Source: Bacillota bacterium (GTDB taxonomy: Bacteria > Bacillota > Sulfobacillia > Sulfobacillales > Sulfobacillaceae). Taken from it: a stretch of 64,000 nucleotides of DNA. Shown piece after piece: positions 44,575 to 52,677 of this stretch. The position numbers and the translations under genes are program-made. Under the pieces are notes generated by a model. That model did not search any database, was not told the DNA's origin, and saw nothing but the letters and a program-made list of their open reading frames with translations. How positions within the stretch are numbered: position 1 is the stretch's first letter; every line of letters begins with the position of its first letter. The stretch is from positions 124,001-188,000 of the forward strand of contig JAPNUR010000002.1 of NCBI GenBank assembly GCA_026627385.1, in the 5' to 3' direction.

Positions 44575-44776
44575 GGCCCGCCCCTTTAATGAATCGCGCT
44601 GGCTATAGCATAACGCGTTGTCGACACCCTAAGGGTATCCGCTTGGGTCTCATGGCAATGACGAACGGCGGTCGCGCAATGCTACAGCCAATCTGTTTCA
44701 TTGACAGCGCCGACGATTTTCCGTACGATACCAACGAGAACACGAGCCATCGCGATCGCGATGAGGGAGGATCCCG

Positions 44777-45061
44777 TTGGAAATCAAGTTGGTCAATATC
44801 GGGTTCGGCAATATTGTGTCGGCCAACCGAATTGTGGCGATTGTCAGTCCGGACTCGGCACCCATTAAGCGCATTATCACGGAAGCACGCGATCGCGGGG
44901 TTCTTATTGATGCTACGTATGGACGCCGTACCCGGGCCGTGATCATGACGGACAGCGACCATGTGATTCTGTCCGCGGTACAGCCTGAGACAGTCGCCAA
45001 TCGTCTCACGAGTCGGCCCGTCGAGGCGGATGATGACGAGGACGAGGAGGACGAGGAATAA
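44777..45061 (+). CDS. remA: RemA-family DNA-binding regulator (DUF370)
   Basis: RemA is an octameric DNA-binding protein that controls matrix and osmotic genes in Bacillus. The 94 residues match the family very closely: [46 protein letters not shown] and [19 protein letters not shown]. The C-terminal tail is strongly acidic ([10 protein letters not shown]), longer than usual. The start is TTG with GAGGGAGG upstream. It leads the cluster to rpoZ and coaBC. Confidence 0.93.
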   Translation: MEIKLVNIGFGNIVSANRIVAIVSPDSAPIKRIITEARDRGVLIDATYGRRTRAVIMTDSDHVILSAVQPETVANRLTSRPVEADDDEDEEDEE

Positions 45062-45271
45062 ATGGCCAAGGCAGCGTCGGTGCAAGAACTCGTTAACGCC
45101 ACCAAAAGCAAATACGCATTGGTGGTAGCCGCAGCCCGCCGAGGGCGCGCGATCATGGACGGCTACCAACCGTTAGTCGAGGTTCACGCGACCAAGCCAG
45201 TGACCATTGCCTTAGAGGAAATCCAACGCGGGCTGGTTTCTGTCGAAGTGCCTCCGTCAGGAATCAAGTAA
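45062..45271 (+). CDS. rpoZ: RNA polymerase omega subunit
   Basis: Omega assists RNA polymerase assembly by holding the beta-prime chain. The 69 residues fit: VQELVNATKSKYALVVAAARRGRAIMD and a C-terminal PVTIALEEIQRGLVSV, the standard omega pattern. The ATG follows the remA TAA directly, with GAGGACGAGG in the remA tail as ribosome site. The gmk gene, usually between remA and rpoZ, is missing. The stop abuts the coaBC ATG. Confidence 0.92.
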   Translation: MAKAASVQELVNATKSKYALVVAAARRGRAIMDGYQPLVEVHATKPVTIALEEIQRGLVSVEVPPSGIK

Positions 45272-46459
45272 ATGCACATTGTGGTAGGAGTCAGCGGCGG
45301 CATTGCCGCGTACAAGGCCTGCGAGTTGGTCAGCCGACTCGTGCAGGATGGGCACCAGGTGCGAGTGGTGATGACGTCAAAAGCGGCGCAGTTTGTGGCG
45401 CCGCTCACTTTTCGCGCATTGACGGGGCACGCCGTGGGGATGGATAGCGATGACGAGCCCGAGGGTCCGCTGTCGCACGTTCGCTTGGCCCATTGGGCAG
45501 ACGCCATGATTGTGGCTCCCGCAACAGCGGAGCTGCTGGCCCGACTGGCCGAGGGGCTGGCAGATGACCTGTTATCGCTAGTTTACCTCGGGTGTCGGGG
45601 ACCTGTGGTGATGGCCCCAGCGATGGAGGCCGAAATGTGGGCCCACCCGGCGACGCAGCGCCATGTGGCGCGGCTAACCGCTGATGGAGTGGTTGTGGTT
45701 GGCCCTAAGTCCGGGCGTTTGGCGTCCGGCCACTGGGGGCAAGGGCGCATGGCAGAACCTGACGAACTGATCGAGGCGCTCCGCGACGCGACCAGTGTCA
45801 AAGATTTGGCCGGAGTGAAGATGGTGGTCACGGCCGGGGCGACGTGGGAGTTTTTTGATCCGGTGCGCCTTTTGACCAATCCGTCAACCGGCCTCATGGG
45901 CGTGCTGATTGCCCACTTTGCCGCCCGCCGCGGCGCGGAGGTGTCGTTGGTGTACGGACCGTCAGTGTCGGCCAAGCTTCGGCCAGACCTTCGCGGTTAT
46001 CCCGTGGTGTCCGCAACCGACATGCTTGAAGCAGTCGAGCGGGCGGTGCGCTCGATGCCGGCTGACGTGTTGGTGAGCGCGGCGGCGGTGTCTGATTTTC
46101 GCCCGGCCCGCCCGCGGTCCGAAAAGGCTCATAAGGACAATGTGGGACTCACCTGGGAGATGCAGCGCAACCCCGATATTATTCGCACAATGGCCCAACG
46201 CTACGGTGACCGCATGCTGATGGTAGGATTTGCCGCTGAAACGGAAGATCCGGTTCGCAGCGCGACAATCAAACGCCAAGAGAAGGGTCTTCATGCCATT
46301 GTCGCCAACCTTGTGGGCCAAGGGCGCGGTTTCGGGGATGGTGCCCACGAGGCGTGGCTGATTGCCGATAACGGGGAGTGGTCGATTCCTGGCGCCAGCA
46401 AGGAGGCCACCGCCACCTTTCTTTTGGACTGGATTCGCGACCGCTTGCGGAGTCGTTAG
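45272..46459 (+). CDS. coaBC: Phosphopantothenoylcysteine synthase/decarboxylase (CoaBC), with unusual residues
   Basis: CoaBC makes 4'-phosphopantetheine from phosphopantothenate and cysteine. The N-terminal flavoprotein (1-185) has VGVSGGIAAYKACEL and the active-site His in SHVRLAHWAD. However, PxMNxxMW reads APAMEAEMW (Asn to Glu), and the LACGxxGxGRM block reads LASGHWGQGRM, replacing the cysteine needed to finish decarboxylation. In the C-terminal synthase half, SSGKMG reads STGLMG and GGTRE reads GATWE. Length (395) and gene context are normal. A functional enzyme using other residues, or a paralogue, cannot be distinguished here. Confidence 0.85.
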   Translation: MHIVVGVSGGIAAYKACELVSRLVQDGHQVRVVMTSKAAQFVAPLTFRALTGHAVGMDSDDEPEGPLSHVRLAHWADAMIVAPATAELLARLAEGLADDLLSLVYLGCRGPVVMAPAMEAEMWAHPATQRHVARLTADGVVVVGPKSGRLASGHWGQGRMAEPDELIEALRDATSVKDLAGVKMVVTAGATWEFFDPVRLLTNPSTGLMGVLIAHFAARRGAEVSLVYGPSVSAKLRPDLRGYPVVSATDMLEAVERAVRSMPADVLVSAAAVSDFRPARPRSEKAHKDNVGLTWEMQRNPDIIRTMAQRYGDRMLMVGFAAETEDPVRSATIKRQEKGLHAIVANLVGQGRGFGDGAHEAWLIADNGEWSIPGASKEATATFLLDWIRDRLRSR

Positions 46460-46461
46460 CC

Positions 46462-48630
46462 ATGGATCGCTTGGCCGATGTGATTATCGATCGCGTGGCC
46501 GAAGGCCTCGATCATGTCTTTACTTACCGCGTTCCCGACGCGTTACGGCACGATATTCAAGTGGGGCAGTGGGTGCGGGTGCCGTTCCGCCACGGTCGGG
46601 TTCGGGGTGTCGTGAGTCGGCTCTACGACGACCGGGAACCTCCAGGCACCAAGGCGATAGAGGCGATTGAGGATGCGGAGGCGGTGTTGACGCCCGCCTT
46701 GGTCGCTTTGGCGGAATGGATGGCTGACCGCTACTTGTGTTATTTGCCCCAAGCGGTGCGGGCTATAGTGCCGGCGCCTGTCCGTTCCGGGGCTGGCCGT
46801 CGGTCCCAGAGCGTCTGGTACCAAGCGGTAGGCGAACGCAAAGGCCGTCCATCGCTGAAACATGCTGTCTTTTCCTACTGTCGCGCCGAGGGGTTGGTGT
46901 CGCGCGAGACGTTATTGGCGCGATTTCCCCATGCTGAAAGGGCCATTCGGTCACTGGTGGCGGAAGGGGCCTTAGCTGTGGTGATGAGTCCGCCCGTGGC
47001 AGTGGCAGCCGAGATCCCCGTCAAACCGCCGGAGTTGACGCTGACGGCTGAACAGCAACGCGCCTGTGATGCGATGTTGGCGGTTCCGGGACGATCCTGG
47101 TTGTTAGAAGGAGTCACGGGATCGGGAAAGACCGAAGTCTATTTAACACTCATTCAACATGCGCTGGAGACAGGCCGCCAGGCATTGGTCTTGCTGCCGG
47201 AAATTGCGCTGACGCCGCAGACTGTCACGCGCTTTCGCCATCGGTTTGGGTCCGCGGTGGCCGTTTGGCATTCGGGGCTGACGGCGACGGAGCGGCGGCG
47301 CACGTGGGATCTCGTGCGGCGAGGGGGTATCGGAGTGGTTGTCGGCGCTCGTTCAGCCGTGTTTCTTCCCTTTCCCGCGTTGGGCGTGATTGTGGTCGAC
47401 GAGGAGCATGAGCCTACCTACAAGCAAGAAGAGCATCCGCGGTATCACACGCGGGACGTGGCCCTATGGCGGGGGGCGCGGGAAGGCGCAACCGTGGTGT
47501 TGGGGAGCGCCACCCCGTCGGTGGAAGCCCGCTATGCTGCCGAACAAGGGATTCTCGGCCATCTTCGACTGACGCAGCGCGTATGGGGAAAAGCTATGCC
47601 GACCGTAGAACTGGTGGACATGCGCGAAGAACTTAAGGCAGGACACCGTAGCATTTTTAGTCGGCGCTTAATTGAGGCCATGACGCACACCTTGGAACGG
47701 GGAGAACAGGCTATTCTGTTCTTAAATCGTCGCGGGTATTCAACGTTTGTCTTATGCCGTTCTTGTGGACAGGCTTTGGAGTGTCCGGACTGTGCGGTGT
47801 CATTAACGTACCACCAAGAGGGCGAGCGGCTCATGTGTCATTACTGTTTAAAAACTTTTCCCGTGCCGACGCGCTGCCCCCAGTGCCAGAGCGAGAAGAT
47901 CCGCTATTTTGGGGCTGGTACGGAGCGGGTGGTGAGCGAAGTGTCGCGCCTGTTCCCGAGGACCCGGGTGTTGCGAGCCGATCGAGACGTGCTCACGCGG
48001 CCGGAAGACTACAGCACCCTTTATCAACGCTTTTATCGCGGGGAAGCAGATATCCTCGTGGGCACGCAAATGATTGCCAAAGGGATGGATTTCCCCCGGG
48101 TTAGCCTAGTGGGGATTGTGGCAGCGGACACCGCCCTTCACCTGCCCGACTATCGCAGTGCGGAACGCACGTTTCAACTGTTAGTGCAAGCCGCCGGCCG
48201 CTCTGGCAGGGGAACGGCGCCAGGACAAGTCGTGGTTCAGACGTACAATCCCGTGCACTACGCCATCGCGCGCGCTGAGCACCACGATTATAACGGGTTT
48301 TACCAAGAAGAATTGCGCTACCGACAGGAGACAAGCTATCCGCCCTATACACAATTGTGGCTGTTGTTGTTTCGTGGGATCGACGAGTCGGTTGTGAGAG
48401 ACCAGGCTGGTGAGGCAAAAGCGGTCTTAGAGACTGTCCGGGGCGCCGTGGACGTGTTGGGCCCGGCGCCGGCGCCGCTCGTCCGCGTGCGCGGTGAATA
48501 TCGCTACCAGCTCTTGATTAAAGTGCGACCGCTGAGCGGCGTGGAGCGCGAGTTGACGGCAACCCTCAAGCAATTAAGGGGAGCCTTTCCCAATCTCAGC
48601 GTGACCCGCGACCCCTATTTTTTTATGTGA
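46462..48630 (+). CDS. priA: Primosomal protein PriA (replication restart helicase)
   Basis: PriA reloads the replisome at stalled forks as a 3'-5' helicase. The 722 residues have an N-terminal DNA-binding region, Walker A GVTGSGKTEVYL, motif II VVDEEHEPTYKQEEHPRYH, and eight zinc-binding cysteines (CRSCG, CPDC, CHYC, CPQC) near 435-475, then VGTQMIAKGMDFPRVSLVGI and QAAGRSGRG. ATG 46462 follows GCGGAG. The peptide deformylase gene usually between priA and fmt is absent. Confidence 0.95.
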   Translation: MDRLADVIIDRVAEGLDHVFTYRVPDALRHDIQVGQWVRVPFRHGRVRGVVSRLYDDREPPGTKAIEAIEDAEAVLTPALVALAEWMADRYLCYLPQAVRAIVPAPVRSGAGRRSQSVWYQAVGERKGRPSLKHAVFSYCRAEGLVSRETLLARFPHAERAIRSLVAEGALAVVMSPPVAVAAEIPVKPPELTLTAEQQRACDAMLAVPGRSWLLEGVTGSGKTEVYLTLIQHALETGRQALVLLPEIALTPQTVTRFRHRFGSAVAVWHSGLTATERRRTWDLVRRGGIGVVVGARSAVFLPFPALGVIVVDEEHEPTYKQEEHPRYHTRDVALWRGAREGATVVLGSATPSVEARYAAEQGILGHLRLTQRVWGKAMPTVELVDMREELKAGHRSIFSRRLIEAMTHTLERGEQAILFLNRRGYSTFVLCRSCGQALECPDCAVSLTYHQEGERLMCHYCLKTFPVPTRCPQCQSEKIRYFGAGTERVVSEVSRLFPRTRVLRADRDVLTRPEDYSTLYQRFYRGEADILVGTQMIAKGMDFPRVSLVGIVAADTALHLPDYRSAERTFQLLVQAAGRSGRGTAPGQVVVQTYNPVHYAIARAEHHDYNGFYQEELRYRQETSYPPYTQLWLLLFRGIDESVVRDQAGEAKAVLETVRGAVDVLGPAPAPLVRVRGEYRYQLLIKVRPLSGVERELTATLKQLRGAFPNLSVTRDPYFFM

Positions 48631-48651
48631 CGGGAGAGACGAGGGAGATTC

Positions 48652-49575
48652 ATGGCACGAATGGTGTTGATGGGCACGCCAGCATACGCCCAACGCATCT
48701 TCGCGGGAATCCTGGAAGGGTCGGACGACGTCATGGTGGTGACCAAGCCTGATGTCCCGCAGGGGCGCCACCGACGGATGACGCCGTCCCTTGTGGCCGA
48801 GTGGGCGGATCGCCAGGGGTTAATGGTGTTAAAACCTGACAAGTTGGCTGACATTCGCGACACCTTGTTGCAGTTTGACCCCGATTGGCTACTGACCGCG
48901 GCCTACGGACGGATTTTGCCCTCATGGCTTCTCGGTGTAGCGCGCTACGGATCCTACAATTTACACGCGTCGCTGTTGCCGCGGTGGCGGGGGCCAAATC
49001 CCGTGGCCTGGGCTATTCGGAGCGGCGATCAGACCACCGGGGTCACCTTAATGAGCATGGATCGAGGCATTGACACCGGACCTATCGTGGCGCAAAAGGT
49101 TCTCGCTATTGCCCCAGAGGATACCATGGGAACGTTAACCATGAAGCTGGCGGACTTGGCGGTTGAGCTGTGGCGGGAGGTGCGGCAGCGAGAAGGCGTG
49201 CGGCTGTTTCCGAGTTGGCCGCAACCGGAGGACGGGGCTACCTATGCCCCCAAATTTGAACCAGACGCAGGGCGTATTCCTTGGGAAGAACCGGCATCGC
49301 GAGTGGATGCGCATGTGCGGAGCATGACGCCCGAACCCGGTGCCTATACTATCTTGCAAGGTCAGCGCGTCAAGATTTTACAGGCGGTCCCCGTGCCAGC
49401 GGCGCTGACGGCGGATGCGCCGGGGTCTGCCAGACTTGTCGGGAACGACTGGATCGTGGCCACAGGCCAGGGGGCATTACGGGTCTTGACGATTCAGCCC
49501 GCGGGGCGTCGGCCCATGACGCCTGGGGAGTTCGCTCGGGGACAGCGAGGCGATGGCACGTGGCAACTCATATAG
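48652..49575 (+). CDS. fmt: Methionyl-tRNA formyltransferase
   Basis: Fmt formylates the initiator methionyl-tRNA. The 307 residues contain the folate-binding start VLMGTPAYAQRIFAGILE, the hydrolase-like active-site block NLHASLLPRWRGPNPVAWAI with catalytic Asn and His, TGVTLMSMDRGIDTGPIV, and a C-terminal OB domain. The ATG follows GAGGGAG. Its 3' end overlaps rsmB by 16 nt. Confidence 0.93.
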   Translation: MARMVLMGTPAYAQRIFAGILEGSDDVMVVTKPDVPQGRHRRMTPSLVAEWADRQGLMVLKPDKLADIRDTLLQFDPDWLLTAAYGRILPSWLLGVARYGSYNLHASLLPRWRGPNPVAWAIRSGDQTTGVTLMSMDRGIDTGPIVAQKVLAIAPEDTMGTLTMKLADLAVELWREVRQREGVRLFPSWPQPEDGATYAPKFEPDAGRIPWEEPASRVDAHVRSMTPEPGAYTILQGQRVKILQAVPVPAALTADAPGSARLVGNDWIVATGQGALRVLTIQPAGRRPMTPGEFARGQRGDGTWQLI

Positions 49576-50882
49576 GCCAGATTGGCCCCGCCCGGGATGC
49601 GGCACTGGCCGCATTGAAGGCTGTGCGGCGGGGGGCGGCTCTAGGGGATGCCCTAAGAAGTGCTGACCGCCTCACGCGGCACGATCGCGCGCTCGTCGCG
49701 CAACTGGTGTATGGGGTATTGCGCCACCAGCGATTATTGGATGCCTGGTTTGAACCGCGCGTTCACGGGCGACTGGACGCGGATACCCGGGACATCTTGC
49801 GACTGGCAGCATTTCAATTGGCCTTTTTGGACCGAGTGCCGGCCTACGCGGTCGTCGACGCAGCGGTGGAACAAGCGAAACGCGAGCGGCCGCGGGCGGC
49901 GAAACTGGTCAATGCGGTCCTTAGGCATCTGGATGCGCCGCCACGCGATGCGGCGACGCTCGGTGTGCGCTATTCGCATCCGGACTGGCTCGTCGAACGG
50001 TGGCGGCGGCGCTATGGAGAGAAGCTCCCGGCGGTGCTGGCGCACGACAACGAGGTGCCACCATTTACGTTACGTGTTAATACAAGGCGCATTACGCGGC
50101 AGCAAGCCTTGGCCCGGCTGGCGGCGGATGGTATTGCGGCTGAGCCATCGCAGTACGTGCCAGAGGCGATTAAAATACGCGGTGCGGTGTGGCTAGAGGA
50201 TCTCGCCCTGTTTCGCGAAGGGCTGGTGAGCGTGCAAGATGAAAGCGGAATGCTCGTCAACTGGATTTTAGACGCAAGAGCCAACGACCGTGTGGTCGAC
50301 TTGGCGGTGGGGGTGGGCGGCAAGGCGTTGCACGTCCTCGAGAAGACCGACGGCCAGGTGCAGTTGGTCGGTATTGATATTGCGCGGGTACGGCTGGAGC
50401 GATTCTTGGAGAATGCCACGCGCCTCGGGTACCAGGACCGTGTTGAGGTGGTCCAGATGCCGGCTCAGGATTATGCCAAGACCCACCCCGGGGCATTTGA
50501 CCGAGCGATTCTCGATGCGCCTTGTAGCAATTTAGGTGTGTTGCGGCGCCGTGTCGATGCGCGATGGAAACGGACGCCCGCCGAGCTCCCTCGCTATCAA
50601 GCGCGGCAAAAAGAATTACTCTCGGCGGCGTACGCCCTGGTGCGGGTGGGGGGCACAATTGTCTACAGTACCTGCTCGACGGAGCCCGAGGAAACGGATG
50701 AGGTGGTCACCTGGGCGAAGGAAAACCTGCCCCAGCTGGTGGTCGACGATGTCACGCCGTGGCTCCCGCACCCTGCTTTTGTAGCCTACGTGCATCGCGG
50801 TTGTTTGCATTTGGCGCCGGGCGATCTGGATATGGATGGGTTTTTCATTGCCCGTTTAACGAAAATGGAGGGACGAGGGTGA
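49560..50882 (+). CDS. rsmB: 16S rRNA (cytosine-C5)-methyltransferase RsmB
   Basis: RsmB methylates C967 of 16S rRNA. The 440 residues have a NusB-like N-terminal domain (RDAALAALKAVRRGAALGDAL; LVYGVLRHQRLLDAW), then a SAM methyltransferase with DAPCSNLGVLRRRVDARWK and the nucleophile in VYSTCSTEPEET. The SAM loop reads DLAVGVGGKALH rather than CAAPGGK, so the P is absent. The GTG at 49560 follows GCGAGGCG and overlaps fmt; earlier frames are in fmt. It overlaps rlmN by GTGA. Confidence 0.9.
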   Translation: MATHIGQIGPARDAALAALKAVRRGAALGDALRSADRLTRHDRALVAQLVYGVLRHQRLLDAWFEPRVHGRLDADTRDILRLAAFQLAFLDRVPAYAVVDAAVEQAKRERPRAAKLVNAVLRHLDAPPRDAATLGVRYSHPDWLVERWRRRYGEKLPAVLAHDNEVPPFTLRVNTRRITRQQALARLAADGIAAEPSQYVPEAIKIRGAVWLEDLALFREGLVSVQDESGMLVNWILDARANDRVVDLAVGVGGKALHVLEKTDGQVQLVGIDIARVRLERFLENATRLGYQDRVEVVQMPAQDYAKTHPGAFDRAILDAPCSNLGVLRRRVDARWKRTPAELPRYQARQKELLSAAYALVRVGGTIVYSTCSTEPEETDEVVTWAKENLPQLVVDDVTPWLPHPAFVAYVHRGCLHLAPGDLDMDGFFIARLTKMEGRG

Positions 50883-51943
50883 CGGTCAGCCGAGTGGATT
50901 ATGGCGATGTGCTGTCAATGACGGAAGAGGAACTCAGCACCTTAATGACCACCCTGGGGGCGGAGCGGTTTCGCGGTCAACAATTGTTTCAAGGGCTCTG
51001 GCGCCAAGCCATCAGAAACTACCGGGATCTTTCCGTGTGGCCCCGTAAATTGCAAGAGTTGATGGAGCGAGAGTATCCGTTCAAGCGGCTCGGCGTAGTG
51101 CGGCACGAGACCAGTGCTGATGGCACCGTCAAACTCTTGTTAGCCTTACAGGATGGTCAGCACGTGGAGACGGTGGTGTTGCCCCATCGGTACGGTTACA
51201 GCGTGTGCGTGTCGTCTCAGGTGGGTTGCGCCATGGGCTGCACCTTTTGCGCGTCAGGACTCAAAGGGCGCGTCCGCCAGTTAACCGCTGGAGAAATGGC
51301 GGATCAGGTGTTAGTGGCCAATGAATTGTTGGCATCCCAAGGGCAGCGTGTGAGCCGCGTGGATATCATGGGCATCGGCGAGCCGCTGGACAATTTTGAC
51401 GCGGTGATACGCTTTATCGAGCTCATTCACCATCCGCGAGGATTGTACATCAGTTATCGCCATATTACCGTATCGACGAGTGGTCTGGTGCCCAACATTC
51501 GGCGCCTAGCCGAGACCGGGATTCCCGTCACCTTGGCCGTATCGTTGCACGCGCCTAACGATGCATTGCGCACGCGTTTGATGCCGATTAATCGGGCCTA
51601 CCCATTAACCAAACTCATGTCCGCAGTGCGCGACTATACCCGGCGCACCCGTCGCCGCGTGACATTTGAGTACTTGCTACTGAAAGATGTGAATGATCGG
51701 GAGGAGCATGCGAAAGAGCTGGGAAGGCTGCTTCAAGGCCTTCTAGCTCACGTGAATTTGATTCCCTGGAATCCCGTGCCCGAACACCCTTTTCGGCCGT
51801 CACCAGCGGCTGACGTGCGGCGTTTTCAAAGTATCGTGCAAGAATACGGAATTTCTTGTACCATACGGAGAGAGTTAGGCCAGGAGATCGAAGCGGCGTG
51901 CGGACAGTTACGGTTGCGGGAGGAGGAACGCGTATTACGCTGA
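50879..51943 (+). CDS. rlmN: Dual-specificity RNA methyltransferase RlmN (radical SAM)
   Basis: RlmN methylates A2503 of 23S rRNA and some tRNAs at C2 by a radical SAM route. The 354 residues have an N-terminal helical domain with RGQQLFQGLWRQAIRNY, the Fe-S cluster CAMGCTFC, GIGEPLDNFD and VSLHAPNDALRTRLMPINRAYPL. A C-terminal Cys (CTIRRELGQEIEAACGQL) serves as the methyl-carrier region. The GTG follows GGAGGGACGAGG. The PP2C gene begins inside its end. Confidence 0.95.
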   Translation: MTVSRVDYGDVLSMTEEELSTLMTTLGAERFRGQQLFQGLWRQAIRNYRDLSVWPRKLQELMEREYPFKRLGVVRHETSADGTVKLLLALQDGQHVETVVLPHRYGYSVCVSSQVGCAMGCTFCASGLKGRVRQLTAGEMADQVLVANELLASQGQRVSRVDIMGIGEPLDNFDAVIRFIELIHHPRGLYISYRHITVSTSGLVPNIRRLAETGIPVTLAVSLHAPNDALRTRLMPINRAYPLTKLMSAVRDYTRRTRRRVTFEYLLLKDVNDREEHAKELGRLLQGLLAHVNLIPWNPVPEHPFRPSPAADVRRFQSIVQEYGISCTIRRELGQEIEAACGQLRLREEERVLR

Positions 51944-52677
51944 GAACCTACGGGCGAAGTCACCAGGGATTACGGCGCCCCAACAACGAGGATGCCTATC
52001 TGATTCGCCCTTTGGCGGAAAGCGGGCTTTTAGTGGCGGTGGCTGACGGGGTGGGCGGCGGGCCGGCCGGACAGGAGGCGAGCCGGCTGGCTTTAGAAAC
52101 CCTGGACGGCGCGATTGATGGGAAGATGGCTGACATTGCCCGGCTTGCCTCGGCGGTGTCATTGGTCAATCGCCGCATCTACGAGTCGAGCCAACAAGAT
52201 GACGCCCTCGCCGGCATGGGGACGACCTTAACATCGGCCATTATCCTTCCGCATCGGTTGCTCGTTGCGCACGTAGGCGACTCCCGCGCTTATCAATTAG
52301 GGGACGATCAGCTTGTGAGGTTAACAGTGGATCATTCGTTAGCGGGGGAGATGGAGGCGCTCGGGGAATTGAGCCCTGAAGAGGCCCAAAACCATCCCAA
52401 TCGCCATGTGCTCACGCGGGTCGTGGGCCCCTTTGACCATGTGCGCATTGACGTGACAGAAATGCCGTGGACCTCGCGTGACCGGCTTTTGCTATGTACC
52501 GATGGGCTCACAGCCGTGTTGTCCGACGATGACATTTTGGAATCGAGTCGGCGGCTGCACGGCTGGGCCCTGGTGGACGCACTGATAGCCCTGGCATTAG
52601 AACGCGGAGGGCCGGACAATATTACCGTAGTATTGGCAGAAAGCGCGCCAGAGCAAGGTGACAGCCATGGTCGGTAA
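51898..52677 (+). CDS. prpC: PP2C-type Ser/Thr protein phosphatase (PrpC/Stp)
   Basis: It dephosphorylates targets of the PASTA kinase that follows. The 259 residues contain the PP2C signature SHQGLRRPNNEDAYLI, VADGVGGGPAGQEAS with metal-binding aspartates, HVGDSRAYQL, TDGLTAVLSDDDI and GGPDNITVVL. The start is uncertain: GTG 51898 lies within rlmN with little ribosome signal, while GGGAGGAGG (51918-51926) is spaced ideally before an ATT at 51934. That ATT would begin the conserved part more closely. The 3' end overlaps pknB by 11 nt. Confidence 0.9.
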   Translation: MRTVTVAGGGTRITLRTYGRSHQGLRRPNNEDAYLIRPLAESGLLVAVADGVGGGPAGQEASRLALETLDGAIDGKMADIARLASAVSLVNRRIYESSQQDDALAGMGTTLTSAIILPHRLLVAHVGDSRAYQLGDDQLVRLTVDHSLAGEMEALGELSPEEAQNHPNRHVLTRVVGPFDHVRIDVTEMPWTSRDRLLLCTDGLTAVLSDDDILESSRRLHGWALVDALIALALERGGPDNITVVLAESAPEQGDSHGR

